The notes: generated from the letters alone by a model not told the origin. DNA of 15,715 nt from Nostoc sp. CHAB 5834 (GCA_020829485.1 JAIVFU010000134.1:1-15715); one strand, 5' to 3'; numbered from the stretch's first letter, positions 5,697-14,412 are shown. Translations and numbers: made by a program.

Positions 5697-8161
5697 GGGG
5701 CCCAATGATAAGGGTTATTGTACTCAGGAATTGCCATCAAACTGATTTGTGCCAACCTTAAAGCCTCTGCTTTAGGAATACCACGCTTGAGGTTTTTGTA
5801 AAATTCATTCATGAAAAAAACACTAGATTTAGAATCTACTAACCACAAAGTGGCTATTATACTTCTTGCACCTGCTTGTGCTGCTACACCAGCAATTCCG
5901 AGTGCTGACATTTTATTACCCTTGGCAGTTTGGCACGCACTTAGCACTAATAACTCAATTGCATCTTGATGGATTCGAGCTTGCCTTTTTAACAAAGTAC
6001 CAAATCGGCTAATATTGACTAACTCATTCCAAGTTAAAAATCCTGTTCTTCTACGAATAGAACTAAATTGAGCATGTGTTGTGATGTGAAGAATATTAAA
6101 GTTTCTTTTGCTTAGTTCTTGACTTAATCGTTTGGTATTAAATTCTTTATTGAGCAAGTCTACAGAAGAATTAGTTTGTTTCTTCACTTCAGCTATCTCT
6201 ATCTCTACATCAGGTAAAGGTTGTAATCCAGGAGTAGCATCAGGATCATAAAAGCTAGGAGCAAATGTGGAAATTCCACCAATTAGAGCATTTGAATGTT
6301 CTTGAGGTAAAGCTTTGGGCTGGCGAACTCTAGAACCCAAGGTTTCTGAAGAACTATAGTGCTGAAATAAATAATCTTTTCCATCATGAAGTATACTCAT
6401 TGGTAAACTTTGGAAAGATTTGTCTAGAACAAATACTAAAGTTCCACTTGAAGGCAAAGACTTCTTAAAAGGTTCAATTAGCTGCTTATAAAGTGCTTGA
6501 GAATGTGGAATGATAAGTTCCTCGCCACTGGAAACAAGGCTTTTGTTTTGTAAGATGCTTAACAGAGCATTAACATGATTTTTAACTAGCCTAGATTCAA
6601 CAGAGTGATGACGAATGGAAGAATCTGGAAACTGAGCAAATACCTGTATAGTGCTGTCTAAATCGATAATGTGAATGATTGCTGATGCACTAGCAAGATT
6701 CTCAATCCTATCTAAAGCAATAAGGTCGAGTTTGCCACACTTTAGATAATCCTCCAACTGTGCTAATTGAAGCTGTTGGTTGGCTTTTATTACTTTGCGT
6801 TCAAAATTAGGATATTGTTCTGCTATCAGCAGTCGCATGTAATTCCGGTATACAGGCTCTACTTTCTCATAAAAGAAAAACTGTGCATCTAAATTGCTAT
6901 GCAAGAGATGATCACGAATTTGTGTTATGCTACCAATGGCCGCACCGTAAGCTTGAATGGCTCTTTCGTGTTTACCTTGTTTTTGGAATAAATTCCCTAA
7001 CTGCTGTTGCCATTCATAAGCAACATCTGCATTATTAATGGACTGAGCTAAACTTAAAGCTTCTTCAAAATATGTTTGCGATTTATCTGGATTTAACTTA
7101 CCTAAAGCACCTAAACTTTGAGATTTTAACAACTTATTATTAATATTTTTAGCTGTTTCTAAGGCTGATGTAGTATACTGAATAGCTATTGATTGCAATG
7201 ATTGATTCTGAGTTTTGCTTAGGCTTTTAGCAAATTTTAGTTGAGCTTGAATAGATTCTTCGGGCGACAATTGATAAAAAACTGAAGAGCTTTGCAATAT
7301 AATATCTACTAAAGGTTGAATCTGCTGATTAACTTTTGTATGAGTATTCACTAGCTTAGGTTTATCTGTTAGCCATTCATCAAAGTCTAGTAATAAGTTT
7401 AAACGGTTCAGTTGCGCTTGTAGCTTTATTTTTTGTGGAGAATTTTTCCGATCTACTAAAAGTTTGTATGTATCAAGCGACTCCTGTGCCTTCTGTGGAA
7501 TCAAGTCTACAATTGTCTCTCTAAAGACTGGTTCTTCTACCCATTTGTATTCATCTCGCGCTCGTTGGTAAATGGACTGTTTTGTATTACCCAATGACAG
7601 CAAAATATCGCTAATTTCTTTTGAAGATGTTTCTTTAGCGAATAATAGTGTTTCTTCCAGAATTAGTTCAGATTCATTTAACTTGCCAACTAAGCGTAGG
7701 ACTTGCCCCATACTTTGTAATCCCAATAAGCTTATTGGTGTTAATTTTAACTGATGTATTGCTGCTATCAGTTGTGACTTATCGTATTCAGTAAGTTCTA
7801 ATAGTGTTGGGTTACAATTCCAATTATTTAATTTTAGAGCTTCCACTATTTTCTCACAAGCCTGAGAGTATAACCCTAATTTTTGCAAGGCAAAATTTTG
7901 ATTAATCAGGCTCCCACTAACACCTTCGGCATCTTTAATCTGATGATAAATTTTTGTGGCTTGTTGCCAACTGTCAAGAGCCTCTACTGCTTGACCTTGA
8001 TTTAATTGTTTTCTACCCACTTGGGTTAAAAGTTCAGCCTGTTGTATATGTGTTTCTTTTTCCGTTGACTGAGCCAGCAATAGAGACGATTGAGTTAAAA
8101 CTATTGATAAAGCTAGAATGCCTAAAAGAGCATATTTTAGGCAATATCTCCATTTAATCAT
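5669..8161 (-). CDS. Exported TPR-CHAT domain protease-like protein
   Basis: 830 residues. The N-terminus has Lys/Arg followed by a hydrophobic core ending SLLLAQS, a likely signal peptide (about 1-31). Residues about 35-450 hold degenerate TPRs (for example AELLTQVGRKQLNQGQAVEA near the start and LGNLFQKQGKHERAIQAYGA before residue 410). Residues about 530-830 form the CHAT domain, a caspase-fold cysteine peptidase. The catalytic pair is intact: His696 in HITTHAQF and Cys743 in LSACQTAKG, followed by GIAGVAAQAGARSIIATLW and the terminal HWAPYLLVGSW. The ATG overlaps the TGA of the exoprotein gene upstream (ATGA at 8158-8161) and has no Shine-Dalgarno, pointing to translational coupling. CHAT-TPR genes beside haemagglutinin-type exoproteins recur in cyanobacteria. 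Substrate unknown; processing of a cell-surface partner is an inference. Confidence 0.92.
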   Translation of the reverse strand: MIKWRYCLKYALLGILALSIVLTQSSLLLAQSTEKETHIQQAELLTQVGRKQLNQGQAVEALDSWQQATKIYHQIKDAEGVSGSLINQNFALQKLGLYSQACEKIVEALKLNNWNCNPTLLELTEYDKSQLIAAIHQLKLTPISLLGLQSMGQVLRLVGKLNESELILEETLLFAKETSSKEISDILLSLGNTKQSIYQRARDEYKWVEEPVFRETIVDLIPQKAQESLDTYKLLVDRKNSPQKIKLQAQLNRLNLLLDFDEWLTDKPKLVNTHTKVNQQIQPLVDIILQSSSVFYQLSPEESIQAQLKFAKSLSKTQNQSLQSIAIQYTTSALETAKNINNKLLKSQSLGALGKLNPDKSQTYFEEALSLAQSINNADVAYEWQQQLGNLFQKQGKHERAIQAYGAAIGSITQIRDHLLHSNLDAQFFFYEKVEPVYRNYMRLLIAEQYPNFERKVIKANQQLQLAQLEDYLKCGKLDLIALDRIENLASASAIIHIIDLDSTIQVFAQFPDSSIRHHSVESRLVKNHVNALLSILQNKSLVSSGEELIIPHSQALYKQLIEPFKKSLPSSGTLVFVLDKSFQSLPMSILHDGKDYLFQHYSSSETLGSRVRQPKALPQEHSNALIGGISTFAPSFYDPDATPGLQPLPDVEIEIAEVKKQTNSSVDLLNKEFNTKRLSQELSKRNFNILHITTHAQFSSIRRRTGFLTWNELVNISRFGTLLKRQARIHQDAIELLVLSACQTAKGNKMSALGIAGVAAQAGARSIIATLWLVDSKSSVFFMNEFYKNLKRGIPKAEALRLAQISLMAIPEYNNPYHWAPYLLVGSWL

Positions 8162-9378
8162 CGCTTTACTATGTTGCTAGGATGGGAAAATTCTGCTACA
8201 GAATCGACCGATGTACACGGAATAATAGAAAAAAAGCTATCAGGTGTGGCTTGATTAGGCGCTATCGCAACTAATTCGACGTTTCCTCTGGAATCTATTA
8301 CCCAACTCTGAGCTTCAACAATTTCCGTAGTTTTTTTAATTGTTGCTAGCTGTAACTTAGATGAAAGTTCATCAGGCTTAGATGAAATAGAATTTTTCTG
8401 CCAGATAGGTTGACTATCTAGATGTTCGTCAAATTTAGGCGGTGGACTGTTGCTAGCCACAATTAACATATCACTTCCTGTGCCTGACTGTGCAGCACAA
8501 CCTGAAGCCATCTTAGGGGGTTCTTTAACTATTTCTGACGTTGCTTTAATGTCGGTAGGATTAGCGTAAAATCCGTTGATATCAACCGTGCCGTTAACTC
8601 CCAACTGGGAACTGGCTGTAATTCTGCTATTACGAGAAAAAAAGAATCCTTGAGTATTGATGCGAATATTGCCACCGCGTCCCTTGAATGCATCAGCTTT
8701 TATACTGCTGTTTTCTGAACCAGTTAGGATCTGTGTATTGATGTAGATATTGCCGCCATTACCGTTACCTTCGGCAGTTGCACTAATAGTACTGTTGCGT
8801 AGCTGTAAATTCTGTGTATTGATGTAGATATTGCCGCCTTCGCCGGAAGCAGTTGCGGTAGTGATAGAGCTTTCATTATCTAAAGTAATTGACCGAGCAT
8901 TAATTGTAAGCCTTCCAGCATCAGTACTCGTTCCCTCATTGCTAACGCTAACTTGTCCACCATCTGTGATACGTAGACTCCCAGTATTGATATTTACCTC
9001 TCCAGGGGAGCCACTTGGTACTGAAGGAACTCCGAATACTTTTTGGGTGTCTGAATCTGGTATAATCGCAGATGAACTGACCCTATTGCGTATCTCTAAA
9101 TCAAAAGCGTTTATAGTAATACTTCCAGCAGAGCCAGAGCCTATAGTGGAAGTATTAACTGTTGCCATATCCCCCACTACCATTTTTGATGTATTTATTA
9201 TTAGATTGCCAGCATCTCCTGCACTAAAAGTTGAAGCAGCTAAATAGCTAGGAACATACTCTCTATCTGAATTAATCAATTCCACAGAGTTAAGTAAGTG
9301 TACAGAATTGGTTGCATTCAGAGTCACCGAACCTCCTGCGCCGATTCCACGAGTTAGAGATATAATCACTCCGCCATC
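8158..9378 (-). pseudogene. 3' part of haemagglutinin-type exoprotein gene, after in-frame TAG
   Basis: Same frame as the upstream part, separated only by the TAG at 9379-9381; the residues across it read STGRLIA-stop-DGGVIISLTRG. It encodes about 406 residues of parallel beta-helix repeats: GAGGSVTLNA, SGSAGSITINA, GNGGNIYINTQNL and similar. The conserved tail follows (CAAQSGTGSDMLIVASNSPP, then AQSWVIDSRGNVELVAIAP). A GTG (9367-9369) could open a separate ORF of 403 codons, but it has no ribosome-binding site or signal peptide, so independent secretion is unlikely. The terminal TGA overlaps the CHAT ATG. Two near-identical tandem units (about 8725-8760 and 8811-8840, both encoding NIYINTQ) show internal duplication. 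Confidence 0.75.
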
Positions 9379-10644
9379 CTAAGCTATCAACCGCCCTGTT
9401 GACACTGTGATGTCTCCTGCCTTCCCAGTAGTTAAGGTACTAGTAGTGATGTTGCTGGTAATAAAAGGATTAGAGGGTGAAAAACCAAGCAATTCTATAG
9501 AATCAGAGGCATTGATATTAATGCTACCTCCCTTGCCAGAACTATAGGATCTACTGCTTATACCTGCTCCTTGCTGAATAACCATCCACTTAGTGGAGAT
9601 ATCTATATTTCCTGCACTTCCAGAAGCTGTAGATTCAGTCCGCAAGATGCTAGGAAATCTTCCATCTGGAGAGATTCCGCTCAATTTCAGTAATTCAGAA
9701 GCATTGATACTAATACCGCCCGAAGGTTGTGAAGCTTGGTTTTGAACTAAAATTATGGAGCCATCGCTTAATGAGATAAGCTTGCCCTGTATAGCAATAG
9801 AGCCACTATTATTCCCGCTAGTATCCACTAAGGTTTGTTGAGACAGATGAATGTCCTTATAAGAAGATACCTCTTCATATCCTAAAGTCCACCCTTGAAC
9901 GATTGGAATAAGGCTGATCATACCAGAGTCAACACTGCTCAGTTCAATCCTTCCTCCCTCTGCTGTCAAAGTGGCACCCTCTAAAGTGACATTACCCCCT
10001 AATAAACCTAATGTTTTACCTGGTTGTACCGAGAGACCAGTTAAGGTACTACCCCTAATAATTGGTGAACGCAGTGTACTTGGAGCAGTTAAACCTTGAC
10101 CTGTACCCTGTACCCGAATTGCACCTGAATTGCTCCCCAGTTGTAAGCCAACAGGAACACTAACAGTCAACAAGGGTGTCGCTTGAGGATTGGTAGCACT
10201 AAACTCAAACTCATCAGCAAATTTGACAGCACTGGCAGTACTTGCAAAAAACGAGCCACCAATATCTAATCGTGCATTTTTTCCAAAGATAATCCCATTG
10301 GGATTGATTAAAAATAAGTTGGCTATGCCGTTAGCTTTGAGCAACCCGTCTATGTTAGAAACTGATGAGCCTGTTACACGACCAAAAATATTCTGAATAT
10401 TTTGAGCGTTGTTAAATAAAACTGTGCTGCCCGTAGGAATAGAAAACTGTTCAAAACTATGAAATAAGTTGCTATCCTTGATAGTGCCTCCATCAATGAC
10501 TCTGGTATTATCCTGTAATCTAACAATAGAATTAACAGGTAACGTTTTATCTGGTATAACTTGTGCTGTAACTGATGGGGAGGCTAGCAAAAAAAAGAGG
10601 ATGCTACCTTGAATGCTCCAAAATTGTGTAGCACGCTGTTTCAT
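9379..10644 (-). CDS. 5' part of filamentous-haemagglutinin-type secreted exoprotein, stopped by TAG
   Basis: 421 residues to the TAG. ATG at 10644 is chosen because GAGGGG lies just upstream and a signal peptide follows at once (residues 1-28, ending SPSVTAQV); the frame could open 16 codons earlier but without support. Residues about 35-150 are the two-partner-secretion (haemagglutination activity) domain, with FHSFEQFSI (61-69) and NLFLINPNGIIFGKNARLDI (NPNG at 114-117), which in this family directs export through a TpsB outer-membrane pore. Beta-helix repeats follow. No TpsB gene lies in this window. Intact, the protein would be about 828 residues; codon 422 is TAG where a Gln (CAG) is expected. 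The truncated form keeps the secretion domain, so a short exported product is possible. Confidence 0.8.
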   Translation of the reverse strand: MKQRATQFWSIQGSILFFLLASPSVTAQVIPDKTLPVNSIVRLQDNTRVIDGGTIKDSNLFHSFEQFSIPTGSTVLFNNAQNIQNIFGRVTGSSVSNIDGLLKANGIANLFLINPNGIIFGKNARLDIGGSFFASTASAVKFADEFEFSATNPQATPLLTVSVPVGLQLGSNSGAIRVQGTGQGLTAPSTLRSPIIRGSTLTGLSVQPGKTLGLLGGNVTLEGATLTAEGGRIELSSVDSGMISLIPIVQGWTLGYEEVSSYKDIHLSQQTLVDTSGNNSGSIAIQGKLISLSDGSIILVQNQASQPSGGISINASELLKLSGISPDGRFPSILRTESTASGSAGNIDISTKWMVIQQGAGISSRSYSSGKGGSININASDSIELLGFSPSNPFITSNITTSTLTTGKAGDITVSTGRLIA

Positions 10645-10821
10645 TGAACGCCCCTCTTTTATATTTATGATTAATGAATGAATAAAATGCATTTGCTACT
10701 CATAGAATAAAGTCTGGCTATTATTTTTATTAAGAAAATTATCAAGTCCAATTCACTCAGAAAAATTATTTCAAGTGGTAGAGATGACATCAGGTGAGAG
10801 AAAAATTAATCTGCGTCCTAA

Positions 10822-10840
10822 CTATGCCTTGTTCGCATAG
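10822..10840. other. Small inverted repeat after the monooxygenase gene
   Basis: CTATGC (10822-10827) and GCATAG (10835-10840) form a 6-bp stem just beyond the monooxygenase stop codon. No T-run follows on the leftward strand, so it is at best a weak 3' structure. The rest of 10645-10844 is AT-rich and presumably holds the exoprotein promoter, for which I see no clear hexamers. Confidence 0.25.
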
Positions 10841-10844
10841 GCTT

Positions 10845-12350
10845 TCACAATAACGCTTCTACTACTTGGTCAAAATTACGGCAATATACCTGTTGGTGAT
10901 ATTCTTGCCACTTTTCATTAGACGAGTGAGGGAAACCTGTCAATGTTGCCTTTTGGACATATGTCACAAATGGGCGACGAAGATGCTCATATTTCTCAAA
11001 GGCTGTGGTTATAGCTTGCTTATCATCCCAGTTATTTTCGAGAGCGATGTTAGCAATAATCGTTGCAATAGCCAGTGCATCTTCAAGTCCTTGATTAGCT
11101 CCTTGAGCTGTGAACGGAGGCATTCCATGTGCTGCATCACCAACCAGTACAACTCGCCCGCTACTCCAGGGTGGTTGAAATTTGACAGGGTACTCTTCAG
11201 TATTAATGTCAATTTTGCTCTTGATTTGGATAGGATCTGAAATGGTAGCGCGGTGAATGTAATATGGGCGCTGCTGCATATTAGTAGGGGGAGAGCTACC
11301 CACTAATTGCTTGAGTATGTGAGGAAAGCCTCCCTTTTCTAACTCCTGTACAGCTAAATTAATCAAAGAACTTCCAGACTTACCCTGTAATGAATCCAAA
11401 GGCAAAGCCAGAGTTATGATATATCCAACTTGACTGCTTCGTTTGCGAAATAACATCAACCTTGGTTTTTCTATCCAAGGTTGATCACTAAATACTTGAT
11501 CATTACTAAGTGTTACAGTTGATGAGTCTTGAAAAAATTTATCTTGTAATTCTGTCCACAGTTCACTTGGTATCTCATCTGTTTCCATACAAGATATTGC
11601 TGCAAATCCTGAATATTTAGGCTGTGCGAAATCACAATATGGACTATCTTTGTAAAGAACTTTACGAATTGTAGAGTTAATCCCGTCTGCTGCAATAATT
11701 AACTTAGCTCGAAGCGATTTTGTTTCTAATTGTTTGGAGACAGTATTTGAACTCTCGAACTGTGTATCATTATGTTTATCTTCGTTTGTCCAATGACCAT
11801 AGGGGTTGCTTTCTATGCTTGTATTAGAGACGCAATCTATTCGGACACACCCATTTTCTGGTTCATCCACAACATTGATGCAACGGTGATTAGCTTGAAC
11901 CTGCTCCTGAGGTAGTAGATGTCTTAAGGTTGTCTGCAAATCATACCAAGGAACTGAGACTCGACCTTCCCCATAATCTTTAAACCAGTCGTCGAACCCA
12001 AGAGGTATTGACCGAATTAGCTGCCCCTGCAAATTTTTGTAAACCCATCTAGGAGAAGTGTTTGGAGGTTTTTCTTCCTGATTGGTTTTAACAGTTTTCT
12101 CGTTATTAGATTGTTGAGGATTAAAGAGCCTAACACTAGTTTTTCTGACCTCTTCGTAAGCGTTAGAGTCTAAACATTTGAGAGCTTTTAATCCATTTGG
12201 GAGAAGATCTAACCCATGACCAACCTGACGGAAGGTACGAGTTTGGTCGATGACAAGAACATTTTCTATACCATGCTTGCGTAAGCCAATAGCAGTTGCT
12301 AATCCAACGGGGCCAGCACCAACAATTACAACATCATATATTTTTTCCAT
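10845..12350 (-). CDS. FAD-dependent monooxygenase (PHBH-like fold)
   Basis: 501 residues from ATG 12350. A flavoprotein hydroxylase/epoxidase of the group A aromatic-hydroxylase type, expected to use NAD(P)H and O2. The Rossmann motif GAGPVG (11-16) ends with acidic D35, a DG motif lies in LIIAADGINS, and the second FAD motif RVVLVGDAAHGMPPFTAQGA (GD 404-405) precedes QGLEDA. Length is slightly above the 400-450 usual for the family because of a polar insertion (SNNEKTVKTNQEEKPPNTS) and a second one around the segment ESNPYGHWTNEDKHNDTQF. A TTG start 18 bases upstream is possible, but the ATG directly before EKIYDVVIVGAG fits the family better. No good Shine-Dalgarno for either. Substrate unknown; no pathway genes nearby. 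Confidence 0.9.
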   Translation of the reverse strand: MEKIYDVVIVGAGPVGLATAIGLRKHGIENVLVIDQTRTFRQVGHGLDLLPNGLKALKCLDSNAYEEVRKTSVRLFNPQQSNNEKTVKTNQEEKPPNTSPRWVYKNLQGQLIRSIPLGFDDWFKDYGEGRVSVPWYDLQTTLRHLLPQEQVQANHRCINVVDEPENGCVRIDCVSNTSIESNPYGHWTNEDKHNDTQFESSNTVSKQLETKSLRAKLIIAADGINSTIRKVLYKDSPYCDFAQPKYSGFAAISCMETDEIPSELWTELQDKFFQDSSTVTLSNDQVFSDQPWIEKPRLMLFRKRSSQVGYIITLALPLDSLQGKSGSSLINLAVQELEKGGFPHILKQLVGSSPPTNMQQRPYYIHRATISDPIQIKSKIDINTEEYPVKFQPPWSSGRVVLVGDAAHGMPPFTAQGANQGLEDALAIATIIANIALENNWDDKQAITTAFEKYEHLRRPFVTYVQKATLTGFPHSSNEKWQEYHQQVYCRNFDQVVEALL

Positions 12351-12451
12351 AAAGCAAAAGAAAGCCAAGTCAACACCAGGCTAAATCTGACAGGGAACTT
12401 CAAACAGGCGTATCAGTGCATTAGCATATTAATACCACATTACAGAGCTTT

Positions 12452-12898
12452 TTATTCCAGGAAATAAAAACTTTTGTAAAATTGTTGAGAGAAAAACTCA
12501 GATGATTGATGGGACTTTTGGTTGTCCTTTATAAGTGCTAATGGTGTTGGTATTGGTGAATAGAGTGTAGAGACGGAAGCCGTACCAACAAAGACTCTTG
12601 GTGTCATTTCGGATTGACGAAGTATCAACCACTGCGCCAGGGTAAGAATCACACCAAAGATTACCGCAGCAATCCCCGAGAGAACTACATTACCTGTCCA
12701 AGTGAATGGATCTACCGCAAATTTAATGATTAGCGTGATAGTAATCGGGGCAGAGAGCAAAAAGCTCAGGAGTAAGCTAGCACTAATCGCAAGAAACCAG
12801 TAACGACCGAGATAACCCAGGCGAAATTCTAACAACGACTCTTGTACTCCAAACAAAGTCATACATTTTGCAATACCCTCTGTCAAATAATCAAGCAT
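12452..12898 (-). CDS. Small integral membrane protein, probably C-terminally truncated
   Basis: 148 residues; ATG with AAGGG just upstream. A short N-terminal part (MLDYLTEGIAKCMTLF, then RLGYLGRYW) precedes two predicted membrane helices: about 33-60 (FLAISASLLLSFLLSAPITI) and about 70-92 (VVLSGIAAVIFGVILTL). The second ends in LAQWLILRQ. The AQWLVLR motif is familiar from multi-helix cyanobacterial membrane proteins, where further helices follow (from memory). Here the rest is polar and low in coding character (TPRVFVGTASVSTLYSPIPT onward) and no other frame supplies more helices, so the C-terminus looks lost or replaced. Function unknown. Confidence 0.6.
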   Translation of the reverse strand: MLDYLTEGIAKCMTLFGVQESLLEFRLGYLGRYWFLAISASLLLSFLLSAPITITLIIKFAVDPFTWTGNVVLSGIAAVIFGVILTLAQWLILRQSEMTPRVFVGTASVSTLYSPIPTPLALIKDNQKSHQSSEFFSQQFYKSFYFLE

Positions 12899-12973
12899 TA
12901 GCCCTTGTTTTACTCGTGTGTTAAAGAGGGTATTCCTAGAATAAGCTGAAATTGAATTCAGTTGGTAGAAGTT

Positions 12974-13007
12974 AGAAGTCAGAATTGAATTCAGGCTTCT
13001 GACTTCT
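12974..13007. repeat. 11-bp inverted repeat (AGAAGTCAGAA) with flanking direct repeats
   Basis: AGAAGTCAGAA (12974-12984) is exactly complementary to TTCTGACTTCT (12997-13007), with a 12-base loop. ATTGAATTCA occurs at 12951-12960 and again at 12984-12993. GAAGTCA-type heptamers are common in Nostoc intergenic DNA. It lies between two divergent genes and lacks a proper T-run, so a repeat element is more likely than a terminator. The rest of 12899-13199 shows no gene. Confidence 0.6.
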
Positions 13008-13199
13008 GAAGTCTTTCTTGTTAACTGTGGTATTGGACTGATTTTCGTTAAAGTATTCTTTCATCGGTGCAAAATATAAAAAGCAAGCAATGAAAAACCT
13101 CAACCTGTTTAAAGGATGGGGGCATAAATAAAAACTCTATATTTCCATGATGACACAACCCAATATTTGTTCAAGTGCTGTCAGCCTGGAGGTTGGGCA

Positions 13200-14141
13200 A
13201 TGAACAAACTACCATCTAGACGCAAAAAAGTTATCCCTGGGGCATCTGAGGAACCAAAGCCAGCCGCCGACTCTGTAAAGGAAAATACTTTTGAGCAAGA
13301 TAACCCAGCTTCAGCAACTATCACGGTTACGGCTGTTGAAGTAAAAGAGTTGACCGACCAAGAACAAAGCTTACGCTTGCAATTGGAACGTCAGGTAGAA
13401 AGGGCATTTTTGTCAGCAGGTCAGGCGCTGATGGAGTTGAGAGACAGACGGCTATACCGTTCCACGCACCAGACTTTTGAAGAATACTGCCGCGATCGCT
13501 TTGGTTATAGTCGTGATGCGGCGTACCTAAAAATTTCAGCGACTGTGGTTTATGGAAATCTTCAAAAGTTTTTGCCGACCATTGGTCGGCAAATTCCAAT
13601 GCCGACCAACGAACGACAATTGCGTTTTTTGGCGAAAGCTGAGTTGGAACCGGCTGTGCAAGCGGATGTATGGCAGCAGGCAGTAGAGCAAGCTGGCAAT
13701 AAGATTCCATCCGGTCGGATCGTGAAAGACGTGGTGGACAGGATACGCGAAAGTCCGAAAGTACCCAATCCTTATCATCTTGGGGAAATATGCCTTCTGT
13801 TGCCGAAGGATAACCCGGAACTCAGAGGTAAAGCGGGTTATTGGGGAGTAGTTAGCCATTCTGGAGAATACACTTGTACAGTCCAGACATGGGACGGGGA
13901 TTACACCGTAAAAATCGAACACCTGAAATCACTCGAACTGCTTGATGAAGATTGCCAATTCATGCAGCAGCTATGTGTGAGGTTACGGCAGTTGCATCAA
14001 CTGGCCAGCCGTGACTCTTCTGTAGATTGGTTGTTGCAGGGGTTGGGGAAACAAGCTAAACCTTATTTATCTTCGTTGCAGGCAAAATTGCTGGCGACTG
14101 TGGAACGGGAGTACAACCTTGTATGGAGACAGCAAAAGTAA
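13200..14141 (+). CDS. Cyanobacterial DNA-binding-like protein with YxxFEEYC domain
   Basis: 313 residues from ATG 13200, supported by GGAGG at 13188-13192; a TTG 33 bases earlier is possible but unsupported. Residues 1-45 are polar and basic/acidic, probably disordered. Residues 55-125 are helical with QALMELRDRRLYR, then TFEEYCRDRFGYSRDAAYLK (92-111), a pattern resembling an HTH. Residues 135-182 (PTNERQLRFLAKAE, then IPSGRIVKDVVDRI) resemble a segment seen in ParB/KorB-like and plasmid proteins of cyanobacteria. Residues about 190-250 (LGEICLLLPKDNPELRGKAG, then WGVV and DYTVKIEHLKSLELL) look like a small beta barrel. The end is helical. A role in plasmid or element maintenance or regulation is inference. 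It shares a domain with the gene at the left edge. Confidence 0.7.
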   Translation: MNKLPSRRKKVIPGASEEPKPAADSVKENTFEQDNPASATITVTAVEVKELTDQEQSLRLQLERQVERAFLSAGQALMELRDRRLYRSTHQTFEEYCRDRFGYSRDAAYLKISATVVYGNLQKFLPTIGRQIPMPTNERQLRFLAKAELEPAVQADVWQQAVEQAGNKIPSGRIVKDVVDRIRESPKVPNPYHLGEICLLLPKDNPELRGKAGYWGVVSHSGEYTCTVQTWDGDYTVKIEHLKSLELLDEDCQFMQQLCVRLRQLHQLASRDSSVDWLLQGLGKQAKPYLSSLQAKLLATVEREYNLVWRQQK

Positions 14142-14186
14142 ACTTGATTTTTAATACAAGAATGCAACAATTAACTCGTTGTATGA

Positions 14187-14242
14187 AAGCGGTAAGCGAA
14201 CGCGAACTGCGTCTGGTAGAGAAGACGTTGCCGGAATGGCTT
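14187..14242. repeat. Degenerate dispersed repeat resembling Nostoc intergenic elements
   Basis: GTAAGCGAACGCGAACTGCG followed by TCTGGTAGAGAAG closely resembles a GC-rich repeat scattered through Nostoc intergenic DNA (recalled, not searched). Two short frames cross it: 32 codons from ATG 14162 and 61 codons from TTG 14181 or just before. Neither has a ribosome-binding site, and I take both as repeat-derived. Nothing else is evident in 14142-14412. Confidence 0.35.
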
Positions 14243-14412
14243 ATCGCTTCAATGAAATGAATAGAACTCAATACTTGTTGCAAATCAATAAGGTAAAACG
14301 TCGTTTTTACAGTATAAAAAAAGAAGGTATTGTGATAGAATCTACGGTTAATAGCAAAGAGTGATATCTTCTGCTGTTTTCACGAGCTAAAAAGGTTTTT
14401 TTAGTCCAAATT

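Noticed and set aside
8831..9247. 138-codon rightward ORF
   Set aside because: It is antisense to the repetitive exoprotein gene; its Val/Ile/Pro-rich sequence is the mirror of the beta-helix repeats.
8158..9369. Independent 403-codon gene starting at GTG 9369
   Set aside because: It is in frame with the upstream exoprotein part, lacks a Shine-Dalgarno and signal peptide, and starts mid-repeat; a split gene explains it better.
10866..11240. 124-codon rightward and 67-codon leftward ORFs
   Set aside because: Both lie inside the monooxygenase gene in other frames; the Cys/His-rich products resemble no family.
12974..13007. Bidirectional terminator
   Set aside because: The flanking genes diverge, so neither needs termination here, and no proper T-run follows the stem.
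13327..13922. Leftward ORFs of 127, 128 and 68 codons
   Set aside because: They are antisense to the well-supported gene at 13200-14141, have no ribosome-binding sites and show no family features.
14162..14364. Two short overlapping ORFs (32 and 61 codons)
   Set aside because: They cross a degenerate Nostoc-like dispersed repeat, start without ribosome-binding sites and share no recognisable domain.
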